Positions 9,085-18,304 are shown, numbered from the stretch's first letter. The stretch: DNA of 64,000 nt from Micavibrio aeruginosavorus EPB (GCF_000348745.1 NC_020812.1:1807444-1871443); one strand, 5' to 3'. The notes: generated by a model not told the origin, from the sequence alone. Program-made: numbers and translations.

Positions 9085-10398
9085 TCAAATCTCTGTAAAG
9101 GCTTTATCTTTAGCCATGAGAACAGGCTTGGCCAGATACTCAAGAATGGTACGACGGCCCGTGATGACCTCAATCATCGCCACCATACCCGGCGTGATAG
9201 GCAACGGGTTTTCCGCCGTCCCCAGATAGTTTTTATCGGTCTGCACTTCGACTTCGAAAAATGTATTGCCTTCCTCATCGGCAATGCTGTTCGCACCGAT
9301 CCGGACCAGTTTCCCATGAAGACTGCCATAACGCTGCGCGTTATAGGCGCTGATCTTCACTTTTACATCCTGCCCAACATCCAGAAACGCAATATCATTC
9401 GGCGATACGCGGGCGGTGATTTTCAATTCCGGTTCCGCCGGAACAATTTCCACCAATTGCTGGGCGGGCTGGATCACGCCGCCGATGGTTTTAATCGCAA
9501 TGTTGTTGACCACACCATCAACGGGCGATTTGATTTCTGCGCGCGACACCCGATCGCCAATGGATTTCAAGCTTTCTTGTAAACGGGAAATTTCGGTTTC
9601 AACGGCGTTCATCTCGCTCAAGGCCTGGGACCGGAAACGATCCTGCTGGTCTTCGGCTTCTTTCTTTGCCGCGCTTAATTGCGCCTCCAACCCGGTCATT
9701 TTTTGACGGTTGGCGTTTAATTGCCCCTGAATATCATTCAATTCACGTTCCAGCCGAATTTGCTCCAACTTCGGCACGGCCTTTTGCTCGACCATTTTGC
9801 GGGTAATGGCCAATTCCTGATTCAACAACCCTGCGCTGGAGCTCAGACGATTGATTTGCGCCTTGGTTTCGGCGATCTCGGCATTGGCCTTTTCAATCTT
9901 GTCTTTGGTAATAGAAGTCGCATTGGCTAGTTCGCGCTGACGCGATTCATACAGCGCCTTTTCATTGGCCGCGATTTGCGGTGCATCCTTCACAATGTCG
10001 GCGGGCAGAGCCAACGCGGCCCCGGTTGATTCCGCTTCCAGCCGTGCGCGTTTGGCACGCAGAGTCAGGCTCTGCGCCTGTGCGCCGCCTTGTTCCGATG
10101 AATAAAACACGTCGGACAGACGCATCAGAACCTGATCCTTGGCCACGCGGTCGCCTTCACGGACCAAAAGGTCCTGTAAAATGCCGCCCTCCAGACTTTG
10201 CACAATCTGGATTTCGCTGGTCGGAACCACCTGCCCCTGACCGCGCACCAGCATGTCGACCTTGGAAAATCCGGCCCAGAGAAAGAACAGAACAATCAAA
10301 CCGACAACGCTATACAACATAATGGCCGATGCACGGGCCGGACGCATGCGCGTTGCCGCTTCCAATTCGGACATATAATCAGTTTCGCGGATGGTCAT
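9085..10398 (-). CDS. HlyD-family type I secretion periplasmic adaptor
   Basis: Membrane fusion protein linking the inner-membrane ABC exporter to the outer-membrane TolC channel. The 437-residue product has a short cytoplasmic N-terminus, one transmembrane helix (about 25-45; VVGLIVLFFLWAGFSKVD), a biotinyl-lipoyl half-motif (VQSLEGGILQDLLVREGD), a long coiled-coil hairpin (about 100-290), and the closing half (RAEIKSPVDGVVNNI) with a beta-barrel and C-terminal region (ITPGMVAMIEVITGRRTILEYL). Its length is normal for HlyD/LapC proteins. The start overlaps the stop of the ABC gene by 4 bases, implying translational coupling. Confidence 0.95.
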   Translation of the reverse strand: MTIRETDYMSELEAATRMRPARASAIMLYSVVGLIVLFFLWAGFSKVDMLVRGQGQVVPTSEIQIVQSLEGGILQDLLVREGDRVAKDQVLMRLSDVFYSSEQGGAQAQSLTLRAKRARLEAESTGAALALPADIVKDAPQIAANEKALYESRQRELANATSITKDKIEKANAEIAETKAQINRLSSSAGLLNQELAITRKMVEQKAVPKLEQIRLERELNDIQGQLNANRQKMTGLEAQLSAAKKEAEDQQDRFRSQALSEMNAVETEISRLQESLKSIGDRVSRAEIKSPVDGVVNNIAIKTIGGVIQPAQQLVEIVPAEPELKITARVSPNDIAFLDVGQDVKVKISAYNAQRYGSLHGKLVRIGANSIADEEGNTFFEVEVQTDKNYLGTAENPLPITPGMVAMIEVITGRRTILEYLAKPVLMAKDKAFTEI

Positions 10399-12578
10399 GC
10401 CGATGCTCCAGTCTTCGGTGCGGAAACACCCTGCGCCAAGGCCTGGATCACCTTGTCACGCGGCCCGTCGATCAACACACGCCCTTGATCCATAACGATC
10501 AAACGATCCACCAGCGTCAGCAAATGTTGGCGGTGCGTGATCAGGATCAGCGTTTTTCCTTCGGATTGTCCGCGGATATGGCGAACGAAAGCTTCTTCGG
10601 CCTGCATGTCCATGGCGTTGGTCGGTTCATCACACACCATGATGGCGGGGCTGAGCAACATGGCGCGCGCCAGCGCAATCGCCTGACGCTGGCCACCGGA
10701 CAGGCCCGCACCCTGTTCACCCACCGGCGCGTCATACCCCATGGGGTGACGTGACACAAATTCATGCACGCCTGATGCCATGGATGCAGCCAGAATTTCT
10801 TCCTCGGTCGCCTGCGGGCGGGCGATGGAGATATTTTCACGCACCGACCCGCGGAACAGAACGATGTCCTGCGCGATATAGGCAATGTTCCGGCGCAAAT
10901 CCGCCGGATCAATCTGGCGGTAATCGGTATCATCGGCAAATAATGTGCCGGCCTTCGGTTCATACAATCCCGTAATCAACCGGGCAACCGTGCTTTTTCC
11001 CGACCCCACACGCCCGACAATACCAACCTTTTCGCCGTGTTCGATGGTGAAGGTCACATCGCGCAGAATATCGCGATCGGTATGCGGGTATGCAAAGGTT
11101 ACGTTTTCAAATTTGATTTTTCCGTTCAACACCGGGCGATGCAGGAAATTTTTATGCGGCGGGCGTTCCACCGGATTGGCCATAAATTCATTCAGCGATT
11201 TCAGCGCACGCATCGTCTGGTGATACCGCGACATCAGCCCGGCAATCTGCCCGATCGGGGCGATGGCCCGCCCGCTCAGCAACACACAGGCAATCAGCGC
11301 ACCCATGGTGATGGACTGGTCACGCACCAGATACATCCCCAGCAACACCGCCGCAATGCTGGCCGATTGTTGCAGGAAGGTGGCAATGTTGACGCCCATG
11401 GCGGAATAAAAACGCGATGTTTGTGCGTGTGCCGCGGCATCGGCCGCCATTTCGCCATAGCGGGCACGCAGACGACCATCGGCCCCAATCGCCTTGATGG
11501 TTTCCAGACCATGGATGGTTTCAACCAAAAGACCATGTTTGGATTCCGCCGTGTACATGGTTTTGCGCACCGCGGCCTGTAACGGAATTTGCACCATCCA
11601 GCCCACCGCCGCCGCCACCGCAATCAACGACCCCAACAACAATGCAATCGGACCACCCAGAACCCAGATGACCGCCAGAAACAGCAACGTAAACGGCAGA
11701 TCAACCAATGTAGTCAGCGTCGCCGACGTCATAAATTCGCGAACGGAATCAAATTCGCGCAACATGTTGGCAAACGCCCCGCCCGACGGCGGACGGGCGG
11801 ACAGTTTCATATCCAGCAATTGACCGTAAATGCGGCGCGCCGCCACGACGTCAATTTTACGTCCGGCGAAATCGATAAAATACCCGCGCAAGGTCCGCAT
11901 CAGGAAATCGAAACCAAAAATGGTCAGTGCCCCAATCCCCAACACCCATCCAGTTTCAACCGCGGCATTCGGAATGACGCGGTCATACACCGTCATGATA
12001 AAAATCGGGCTGGTCAGCGCGAACATATTGATCATCACGGCGGCCAAGCCAACCTGCCCGTAAATGGCGCTGTTATTCAGGAACGGGCCCCAGAACCAGT
12101 GACGATCCGTATCTTGTAAATGCGGGGCCTGCGGATCATGAAATTCGGCGTTCGGGTGAATATAAATGGCATATCCACCGTAATTTTTGTCCAGCGCATC
12201 AATCGCCACATCTTTTTCCGCGCCGGTTTCGGGCAGGAATACGCGCGCCGTGTTTTTATCATTGTCAAGCGCCAGCAAGACACAGGCCCCGCCCCCCTGC
12301 ATCACCAGAACGACAGGCAAGGCATAGGATGAAATATGCGTCACGGTCTTGCGTTTCACGATACTGGTTTTCAAACCAATACGGCCCGCAGCCTCGCAAA
12401 ACAAATTCGGCCCCATGCCGCGTTCATCATACGGCATGCCGGCATGAAGAGCCTCGGCAGAACGTGCATGGCCGAAATGTCCGGTCAGAAAGACCAGACA
12501 ATTCAAAAGCGGATCGACCGATTGCGCCGCGGAAATAACGGAAGATGGGGTTGACGGATCCACGGGTGCGTCATTCAT
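10395..12578 (-). CDS. Type I secretion ABC transporter, LapB-like, with degenerate C39 domain
   Basis: Inner-membrane permease-ATPase that powers one-step export. The 727-residue product has an N-terminal C39-peptidase-like domain (about 20-145), a six-helix ABC membrane domain (about 170-450) and a nucleotide-binding domain with Walker A (GRVGSGKST), signature (LSGGQRQ), Walker B (IMVCDEPT) and H-loop (LITHRQH). In the N-terminal domain the catalytic Cys position appears to be Pro (VDPLLNCL), so it should bind rather than cut its substrate, as in HlyB/LapB. The ATG at 12578 sits within the end of tolC (8-base overlap). An open frame continues 57 bases upstream, but that stretch is basic, lies inside tolC, and is unlikely to be translated. 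Confidence 0.94.
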   Translation of the reverse strand: MNDAPVDPSTPSSVISAAQSVDPLLNCLVFLTGHFGHARSAEALHAGMPYDERGMGPNLFCEAAGRIGLKTSIVKRKTVTHISSYALPVVLVMQGGGACVLLALDNDKNTARVFLPETGAEKDVAIDALDKNYGGYAIYIHPNAEFHDPQAPHLQDTDRHWFWGPFLNNSAIYGQVGLAAVMINMFALTSPIFIMTVYDRVIPNAAVETGWVLGIGALTIFGFDFLMRTLRGYFIDFAGRKIDVVAARRIYGQLLDMKLSARPPSGGAFANMLREFDSVREFMTSATLTTLVDLPFTLLFLAVIWVLGGPIALLLGSLIAVAAAVGWMVQIPLQAAVRKTMYTAESKHGLLVETIHGLETIKAIGADGRLRARYGEMAADAAAHAQTSRFYSAMGVNIATFLQQSASIAAVLLGMYLVRDQSITMGALIACVLLSGRAIAPIGQIAGLMSRYHQTMRALKSLNEFMANPVERPPHKNFLHRPVLNGKIKFENVTFAYPHTDRDILRDVTFTIEHGEKVGIVGRVGSGKSTVARLITGLYEPKAGTLFADDTDYRQIDPADLRRNIAYIAQDIVLFRGSVRENISIARPQATEEEILAASMASGVHEFVSRHPMGYDAPVGEQGAGLSGGQRQAIALARAMLLSPAIMVCDEPTNAMDMQAEEAFVRHIRGQSEGKTLILITHRQHLLTLVDRLIVMDQGRVLIDGPRDKVIQALAQGVSAPKTGASA

Positions 12579-13995
12579 GCGCCGCGCCCGCCGCCATTTT
12601 CGCGTCTTCTTTTGCTTCGTTCTGCGCATTTTCATAGGCAGACACGATGCTCATCACATCCTGCAAATGCCCCATATGGGCCAGAACCGCATATTGCGCG
12701 GCCAGATGACGGTAATCGGCATTCACAACACCCAGACGGGCATTAAAATTGTTGTTTTCCGCCTGCAACAGATTCAGCAACGTCACCTTTGCCGCTTCAA
12801 ACTGCTTTTCATAGGTGGTCAACAAATCCTTGGTCACACCAACGCGGTCGCGCCCATTGTCCAGACGGTCTTTGGCGGCCTGCATTTCGGCATAGGATGT
12901 ACGAATCTGGCGTTCAATGTTGCGGCTGATTTCATCGCGGCGGGCCTGGCTTTCGGCATAGCGGCTGGTCGCCTTGCGAATGCGGGCCAACTCTGCCCCA
13001 CCGGTTGAAAATGTCCAATCCATCCGCACGACGGCCTTGGCGTCCACCACTTCACCGCCGATGATGTCGGCCTGATCTTTTTTCAGGTAAGACAGCTCAC
13101 CACTGAAATCGGGGTACAGCGCCCCTTTTTCCGCATCGGCATCACGGGCGAAGGCTTCCTTCGTTTCATCCGCCACGCGCAGCGCCGGATGTTCCTGCAA
13201 CGCCAGAATGACCGCCTCGTCCACATCCGCCAAAACGGTATCGGACGGCAAATCGGGGCGGATCAGCGGGTCGGTCGGCACCTGTCCCACCACTTCGCGA
13301 TATTCGGCAACGGCCTTGGCAAATTCGCCTTCGATTTCGGATTGCGTACTGTCCAACTGGATTTGAATATCGTGCGCCTGCACGGCCATGGATTCATCGG
13401 CGGCACCCTGCTCCACCATGGAGTCAATGCGGGTGCGGTAATCGGCGATCAATTTATTGTGATCGGTGATCATGGCCACAGCTTCACGAGTTCGCAGCAC
13501 ATCGAGATAGGCGAGCACAACACGCAAGCCCAGATTTTCCCGCACATCGGCCACATTGCTTCCGGCGGACCGCACACGCGCATCGGCGGCACCGACACGA
13601 TTGACTGTTTCCAATCCATCCCAGAGCGTCTGGCGCACGGCCACGCTGCCTTCATACAGCCATGAATACCCAGCCCCTCGCTCCACGGTCAGGCCGCGGC
13701 TGGTGCTGTTGTCGCCATAAATACGCCCCATGGACCCGCTGGCGTTCAATTCAGGGAAGTAACCGGAACGCTGTTCCTGTTTCTCCTCGGCATAATAATC
13801 CCGACTTTTCATCGCCGCCTGCACCGTGGGGTGCGCGTTCAGGGCCGATACCATGGCCTCCTGCAACGTCTCGGACTGTGCGGATGTGGCAAACCCAAAG
13901 GCCGAAGCCCCTGCAAGCACAGCAAACACCGCCGTGCGCGCCAACAAGGAGGCCCGCAGGGGGAAAGCCGGAAAAAATTTCAATGACATGGACAT
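12571..13995 (-). CDS. TolC-family outer-membrane efflux protein
   Basis: Outer-membrane channel of the type I secretion system. The 474-residue product opens with a signal peptide (LLARTAVFAVLAGASAFGFA, cut near SAQS) and carries two outer-membrane efflux repeats (LQEAMVSALNAHPTVQAAM in the first, EAVILALQEHPALRVADE in the second) with long coiled helices, ending in a short acidic tail. I chose ATG 13995 because it places a clean signal peptide at the N-terminus; ATG 13989 is an alternative. The open frame running back to 14154 is Cys/Leu-rich and implausible. It is the first gene of the T1SS-cyclase operon. Confidence 0.93.
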   Translation of the reverse strand: MSMSLKFFPAFPLRASLLARTAVFAVLAGASAFGFATSAQSETLQEAMVSALNAHPTVQAAMKSRDYYAEEKQEQRSGYFPELNASGSMGRIYGDNSTSRGLTVERGAGYSWLYEGSVAVRQTLWDGLETVNRVGAADARVRSAGSNVADVRENLGLRVVLAYLDVLRTREAVAMITDHNKLIADYRTRIDSMVEQGAADESMAVQAHDIQIQLDSTQSEIEGEFAKAVAEYREVVGQVPTDPLIRPDLPSDTVLADVDEAVILALQEHPALRVADETKEAFARDADAEKGALYPDFSGELSYLKKDQADIIGGEVVDAKAVVRMDWTFSTGGAELARIRKATSRYAESQARRDEISRNIERQIRTSYAEMQAAKDRLDNGRDRVGVTKDLLTTYEKQFEAAKVTLLNLLQAENNNFNARLGVVNADYRHLAAQYAVLAHMGHLQDVMSIVSAYENAQNEAKEDAKMAAGAAHE

Positions 13996-14340
13996 ACAGG
14001 GGCGCGTTCGTTTTATAAGAACAAAGAATAGCCCCTTGAATCTAAACAAAAACGACGCAACAGGCAAGGCCGCAGAGCAACAGCAGACCAATTGCACCGC
14101 ACGCGTGCAGCGCGTCATGAATACCAGCACGCAAACACCGCAATAACAGTGCATTCCATAGGGGCGCAGGCTTCACAAAAAGCACCATATCTGCCATGGT
14201 TTTACCGCGTGATGACGCGCAGAGAATCAGAAGAAAAATAAAATACCATAATGATTTTTCAGAACATCGATTCTTTTCAAGCCGATTTCTGGTCCCATGG
14301 CCAGATCTAATCACTGAATTTATCAGGGGATCTTACGACC
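13996..14340 (-). promoter_or_regulatory. Divergent control region between the T1SS operon and pntAA
   Basis: A 345-base stretch without a supported gene. Toward tolC, minus-strand TTCAAG and TATAAA are 17 bases apart, ending about 15 bases before the chosen start, a fair sigma-70-like promoter. The middle is moderately AT-rich. Toward pntAA I find only the AGGGG ribosome site near 14324 and no convincing promoter. Short open frames here (for example minus 14042-14198) lack ribosome sites. Confidence 0.35.
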
Positions 14341-15522
14341 GTGAGTCTGACCATCTTTATTCCCAAAGAAACCGCCCAGGCCGAGCGCCGCGTTGCCGCC
14401 ACGCCGGACACCATCAAAAAACTGATCGCGCAAGGATGTGCCGTCCGCGTTGAAAAAGGGGCGGGTCTTGAATCCTCCATCCCTGATACGCTGTACACCG
14501 ATGCGGGCGCGGCAATCATCGACACCGCCGCCGATGGCTTTGCCCAAGCCGATATCGTCCTGAAGGTTCAGGCCCCGACCATCGACGAAGCCGCCAAAAT
14601 GAAAAAGGGCGCGTTGCTGGCCTGTATTATGGCCCCGTACCAGAACGCCGATCTGATCGCCGCGCTGGCCAAACAGGGCGTTGATGTTTTTTCGATGGAG
14701 CTGGTGCCGCGCATCACGCGGGCTCAGGCGATGGACGTTTTGTCGTCCCAATCCAACCTAGCGGGATACAAGGCCGTTTTGGACGCCACCGAACATTTCA
14801 ACCGCGCCTTCCCCATGATGATGACCGCCGCGGGCACCGTGCCCCCGGCCCGCGTCTTTATTATGGGCGTTGGCGTTGCCGGGTTGCAGGCGATTGCGAC
14901 CGCCAAACGTCTGGGTGCCATCGTATCCGCCACCGACGTGCGCGCAGCGACGAAGGAACAGGTCCAGTCCTTGGGCGCAACATTCGTGATGGTTGAGGAT
15001 GAGGAATCCAAAGCCGCCGAAACCGCCGGCGGTTACGCCAAGGAAATGTCCGATGCATACAAGGCAAAACAAGCAGCCCTGATCGCCGAAACAATCGCGA
15101 AACAAGATATTGTGATTACCACCGCGCTGATCCCCGGACGCAAGGCCCCGACACTGGTCACCGCCGCCATGGTGAAAACCATGAAACCCGGATCGGTGAT
15201 TGTTGATCTGGCCGTGGAGCAAGGCGGAAACTGCGAACTGTCGAAGGTCGGCGAAGTGGTTGATGTTGATGGCGTGAAAATTGTTGGTCACCGCAACGTG
15301 CCCAGCCGCCTGTCCGCCAACGCATCCGCCCTGTATTCCAAAAACCTGCTGAACCTTCTGGGTCTTGTTTTGAACAAAGACGGCGCGAAGGACATTCCGT
15401 GGGATGACGATATTATCAAGGGCGTGGCCCTGACCCGTGACGGTGCCTTGATCCACCCCCAATTTGGTGGCCCGCAAGCCGCACCGAAAGAACAACCGAC
15501 AGAGAAGGCAGCCGCACAATGA
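14341..15522 (+). CDS. pntAA: NAD(P) transhydrogenase subunit alpha part 1
   Basis: NAD(H)-binding domain I of proton-translocating transhydrogenase, which uses the proton gradient to make NADPH from NADH. The 393-residue product carries the family start ([21 protein letters not shown]), the RQD-loop region and a Rossmann segment ([20 protein letters not shown] followed by TDVRAA). The start is GTG, with AGGGG 13 bases before it. In alphaproteobacteria the alpha subunit is split, and this is the soluble half; it overlaps pntAB by 4 bases. Confidence 0.96.
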   Translation: MSLTIFIPKETAQAERRVAATPDTIKKLIAQGCAVRVEKGAGLESSIPDTLYTDAGAAIIDTAADGFAQADIVLKVQAPTIDEAAKMKKGALLACIMAPYQNADLIAALAKQGVDVFSMELVPRITRAQAMDVLSSQSNLAGYKAVLDATEHFNRAFPMMMTAAGTVPPARVFIMGVGVAGLQAIATAKRLGAIVSATDVRAATKEQVQSLGATFVMVEDEESKAAETAGGYAKEMSDAYKAKQAALIAETIAKQDIVITTALIPGRKAPTLVTAAMVKTMKPGSVIVDLAVEQGGNCELSKVGEVVDVDGVKIVGHRNVPSRLSANASALYSKNLLNLLGLVLNKDGAKDIPWDDDIIKGVALTRDGALIHPQFGGPQAAPKEQPTEKAAAQ

Positions 15523-15944
15523 CCAGCGAATCCCAAACCGACATCAGCACCAGCGCCGTCGATCTGGCCAACGCCGCCCGTTCGCTGGCCGATCAGGCCG
15601 CCACACTGGCCATGCAGGCCGGGCAAACCATATCGGATAGCGGCGCGGCCCATGGCGGCGATGCGTTTCTGGTCACCGGGCTGACCGTGTTCGTTCTGGC
15701 CTGCTTCGTCGGGTATTACGTGGTGTGGAAGGTAACACCCGCCCTGCACTCCCCATTGATGGGTATTACGAATGCGATTTCATCGGTCATTATCGTTGGC
15801 GCATTGATCGCCGCGGGCCCGGCCGGTTTTTCATTTTCAAAAGTTCTTGGTTTTCTGGCCGTGATGCTGGCCTCCGTCAATATCTTTGGCGGCTTCATCA
15901 TCACGCGGCGCATGCTGCATATGTTCAAGAAAAAGGGAGCATAA
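15519..15944 (+). CDS. pntAB: NAD(P) transhydrogenase subunit alpha part 2
   Basis: Membrane part of the alpha subunit, contributing helices to the proton channel. The 141-residue product has a polar N-terminal extension of about 45 residues, a helix ([20 protein letters not shown]), the conserved [19 protein letters not shown] segment, two more helices, and a basic end ([14 protein letters not shown]). The start codon overlaps the pntAA stop by 4 bases. The N-terminal extension is longer than in many homologues of about 100 residues. Confidence 0.95.
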   Translation: MTSESQTDISTSAVDLANAARSLADQAATLAMQAGQTISDSGAAHGGDAFLVTGLTVFVLACFVGYYVVWKVTPALHSPLMGITNAISSVIIVGALIAAGPAGFSFSKVLGFLAVMLASVNIFGGFIITRRMLHMFKKKGA

Positions 15945-15949
15945 AAAAA

Positions 15950-16219
15950 ATGAACATGAAACCGCACCCATCCAAACCGATGGATATCACAATTAAATAT
16001 ACCGGCCCCATCAATGGCTACGCCCTGTGGGAGAAGAAAAGCTCCCTCAGCAACGCCTTCAACTCCATCTCCGGCATTCTCGCCCGTCATGGCGCGACGA
16101 TATACAAGGACAGCTGGTCCCTCCACGATCCGACTGCGGATGGATCTGTGCCGACCGCAAATGCTCGCGCCCTGTTGTTCGAACTGCGCCCGCTGGGCTT
16201 TATCGTCAAACGCGGCTGA
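15950..16219 (+). CDS. Hypothetical protein inserted between pntAB and pntB
   Basis: An 89-residue protein (MNMKPHPSKPMDITIKYTGP...) that I do not recognise. It starts 6 bases after pntAB, with AAAGGGAG 8-15 bases ahead of ATG 15950, and codon use looks like its neighbours, so translation is likely. No membrane helix or signal is visible; a mixed alpha/beta soluble fold seems likely. Because it lies inside the pnt operon it should be co-expressed with the transhydrogenase, but a functional link is only inferred. It ends LLFELRPLGFIVKRG. Confidence 0.7.
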   Translation: MNMKPHPSKPMDITIKYTGPINGYALWEKKSSLSNAFNSISGILARHGATIYKDSWSLHDPTADGSVPTANARALLFELRPLGFIVKRG

Positions 16220-16255
16220 TACACAAAAAACATCCAGTTTTAGGAATAGATAAAA

Positions 16256-17653
16256 ATGGCATCGCTTGCCCCCCTCTTCTACCTGATTGCGTCCGTCTGC
16301 TTCATCATGGCGCTGCGCGGATTGTCCAGCCCGGAAAGCGCACGCCGCGGCGTCGTTTACGGCATGGTGGGCATGGCGTTGGCCGTGGCCACCACATTGA
16401 TGATGCCGGGCGTTGTATCCTATTTCTGGATTATCCCAGCCATCGTGATTGGCGGGTCGATCGGGACGGGCATTGCCCTGAAAATCCAGATGACGGCTTT
16501 GCCGCAATTGATGGCGGCGTTTCACTCGCTGGTCGGTCTGGCGGCTGTGTTCGTGGCCTCCGCCGCCTTCACAAATCCGGAAGCCTATAATATTGGCCAA
16601 TCCGGCGCGATCCGCCTGAACAGCCTGATTGAAATGGCGCTGGGCACCGCGATTGGTGCGGTCACATTTACTGGGTCGATCATCGCCTGGGGCAAATTGC
16701 AGGGCACGATTTCCGGCAAGCCCCTGACCTTCCCCGGCCAGCATAAACTGAACGCCCTTCTGGGCTGCCTGCTGCTGTTCTTCCTGATCATGCTGTGCGT
16801 GACGCAAAGCAGTATCTGGTTCATTGCCATTGTTGCCCTTGCTCTGGCCCTGGGCGTTCTGATGATCGTTCCGATCGGCGGCGCGGATATGCCGGTGATT
16901 GTGTCGATGCTCAACTCCTACTCCGGCTGGGCCGCGGCGGGTATTGGCTTTACCCTGCACAATAACTTGCTGATCATCGTCGGCGCGCTGGTCGGGGCAT
17001 CGGGTGCCATCCTGTCCTATATCATGTGCAAGGGGATGAACCGGTCCTTCCTGAACGTCCTGCTGGGCGGATTTGGCAATGATGCGTCGGCATCCGGCGG
17101 GCCGGCGGCTGATGCGGGTGATCGTCCGGTGAAAATCGGGTCCGCTGATGATGCCGCCTACATCATGAAAAACGCATCCAGCGTGATCGTGGTTCCGGGA
17201 TACGGCATGGCCGTGGCCCAGGCCCAGCACGCTTTGCGCGAAATGGCCGACATTTTGAAGAAAGAAGGCGTCAGCGTTAAATACGCCATTCACCCCGTCG
17301 CGGGCCGCATGCCCGGCCACATGAACGTCCTGCTGGCCGAAGCCAACGTGCCGTATGACGAAGTGTTCGAGCTGGAAGACATCAACCGCGACTTCGCACA
17401 AACCGATGTCGTCTATGTCATCGGCGCCAACGACATCACCAACCCGGCGGCGAAAACCGACCCGACATCACCAATTTACGGCATGCCCATTCTGGACGTG
17501 GCGAAAGCAAAAACGGTTTTGTTCGTCAAACGCTCGTTGGGCTCGGGTTACGCCGGCGTGGACAACCCGATGTTCTATCAGGACAACACCATGATGTTGT
17601 TGGGCGATGCCAAAGCCATGACGGAAAGCATTGTCAAAGGCTTAGAACACTAA
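16256..17653 (+). CDS. pntB: NAD(P) transhydrogenase subunit beta
   Basis: Membrane domain II plus NADP(H)-binding domain III. The 465-residue product has about nine hydrophobic helices in the first 270 residues (including GGADMPVIVSMLNSYSGWAA), then the NADP-binding domain with VPGYGMAVAQAQHALREM, AGRMPGHMNVLLAEANVPY, VIGANDITNPAA and GSGYAGVDNP, all canonical. Length is normal. It completes the complex with PntAA and PntAB and is followed by a strong terminator. Confidence 0.97.
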   Translation: MASLAPLFYLIASVCFIMALRGLSSPESARRGVVYGMVGMALAVATTLMMPGVVSYFWIIPAIVIGGSIGTGIALKIQMTALPQLMAAFHSLVGLAAVFVASAAFTNPEAYNIGQSGAIRLNSLIEMALGTAIGAVTFTGSIIAWGKLQGTISGKPLTFPGQHKLNALLGCLLLFFLIMLCVTQSSIWFIAIVALALALGVLMIVPIGGADMPVIVSMLNSYSGWAAAGIGFTLHNNLLIIVGALVGASGAILSYIMCKGMNRSFLNVLLGGFGNDASASGGPAADAGDRPVKIGSADDAAYIMKNASSVIVVPGYGMAVAQAQHALREMADILKKEGVSVKYAIHPVAGRMPGHMNVLLAEANVPYDEVFELEDINRDFAQTDVVYVIGANDITNPAAKTDPTSPIYGMPILDVAKAKTVLFVKRSLGSGYAGVDNPMFYQDNTMMLLGDAKAMTESIVKGLEH

Positions 17654-17684
17654 CGCATTATAAAAAATCACAAAAATACACCAA

Positions 17685-17720
17685 ATGGGGCGCAAAAATC
17701 ACATTTTGCGCCCCATTTTT
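17685..17720 (+). terminator. Rho-independent terminator of the pnt operon
   Basis: A 13-base perfect stem, ATGGGGCGCAAAA (17685-17697) with TTTTGCGCCCCAT (17704-17716), followed by T residues, 31 bases after the pntB stop. Confidence 0.92.
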
Positions 17721-17789
17721 GCCCCTTTCGACCCCGAGAATGGGAACATAAGGTTTTCAACCGTCGGATCATCAATCGGAGTGGGATCA

Positions 17790-18173
17790 ATGAAAAATAT
17801 GAAATTATACGTTCTGGGTACTGTTCTGGTCAGCGCGCTGAGCGTGCCTGTTGCTGTGCGCGCCGAAGACGTTGCCGGTAAAGCCGCCAACGACGCGATG
17901 AAGCGCCCGCCCGCTGGCGAACGCATGATCGAAGCCCTGGATACGGACAAATCCGGCGATGTGTCGCTGGAAGAGTTTCAGGCCAAACACGCCGAACAAT
18001 TCAAAACCATGGATGCCAACGCTGATGGCAAATTGACCAAGGATGAAATTGGCCAGGCCCACGAAGCCCACAAAGCCAAGATGAAAGAGCGCATGCAGGA
18101 AAAACACGAAAGAATGAAAGACAAGGCTGAAAAAGAAGCCGCCCCTGCGGAAGAGGCCCCGAAAGCCGAATAA
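17790..18173 (+). CDS. Periplasmic EF-hand calcium-binding protein
   Basis: A 127-residue exported protein. Residues 1-25 are a signal peptide ending AVRA. Two EF-hand loops are complete: DTDKSGDVSLEE (51-62) and DANADGKLTKDE (75-86). The tail is rich in Lys, Glu and His with an Ala/Pro/Glu end (APAEEAPKAE). GGAG 8 bases before ATG 17790 supports the start. A calcium-buffering or sensing role in the periplasm is typical for the family; partners are unknown. It lies after the pnt terminator and has its own terminator. Confidence 0.88.
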   Translation: MKNMKLYVLGTVLVSALSVPVAVRAEDVAGKAANDAMKRPPAGERMIEALDTDKSGDVSLEEFQAKHAEQFKTMDANADGKLTKDEIGQAHEAHKAKMKERMQEKHERMKDKAEKEAAPAEEAPKAE

Positions 18174-18263
18174 CGCATACACCGTTCCCCGCACGGACTT
18201 GTTTTGGGCCTTGTTCCTCCTCCCCCGTTGGTGGCCCTCTCACAAACAATCCGTGAACCCGAA

Positions 18264-18300
18264 CCCCGGATCAGTGTCCCCCCTGATCCGGGGGTTTTTT
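18264..18300 (+). terminator. Rho-independent terminator of the EF-hand gene
   Basis: CCCCGGATCAG (18264-18274) pairs with CTGATCCGGGG (18283-18293), followed by G and six T. It lies 90 bases after the stop. Confidence 0.88.
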
Positions 18301-18304
18301 ATGT

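Noticed and set aside
10395-12635. Longer start for the ABC exporter at 12635
   Set aside because: The extra 19 residues are nearly all Lys/Arg and lie within tolC; ATG 12578 forms a normal translational-coupling overlap.
14042-14198. Short hydrophobic open frame ahead of tolC
   Set aside because: No ribosome site, and the amino-acid make-up (Cys/Leu-rich) is what one expects from non-coding sequence read by chance.
15716-17401. Long minus-strand open frame (561 codons) opposite pntAB-pntB
   Set aside because: His/Gln/Asp-rich translation typical of a complementary-strand shadow; the plus strand encodes unmistakable PntB.
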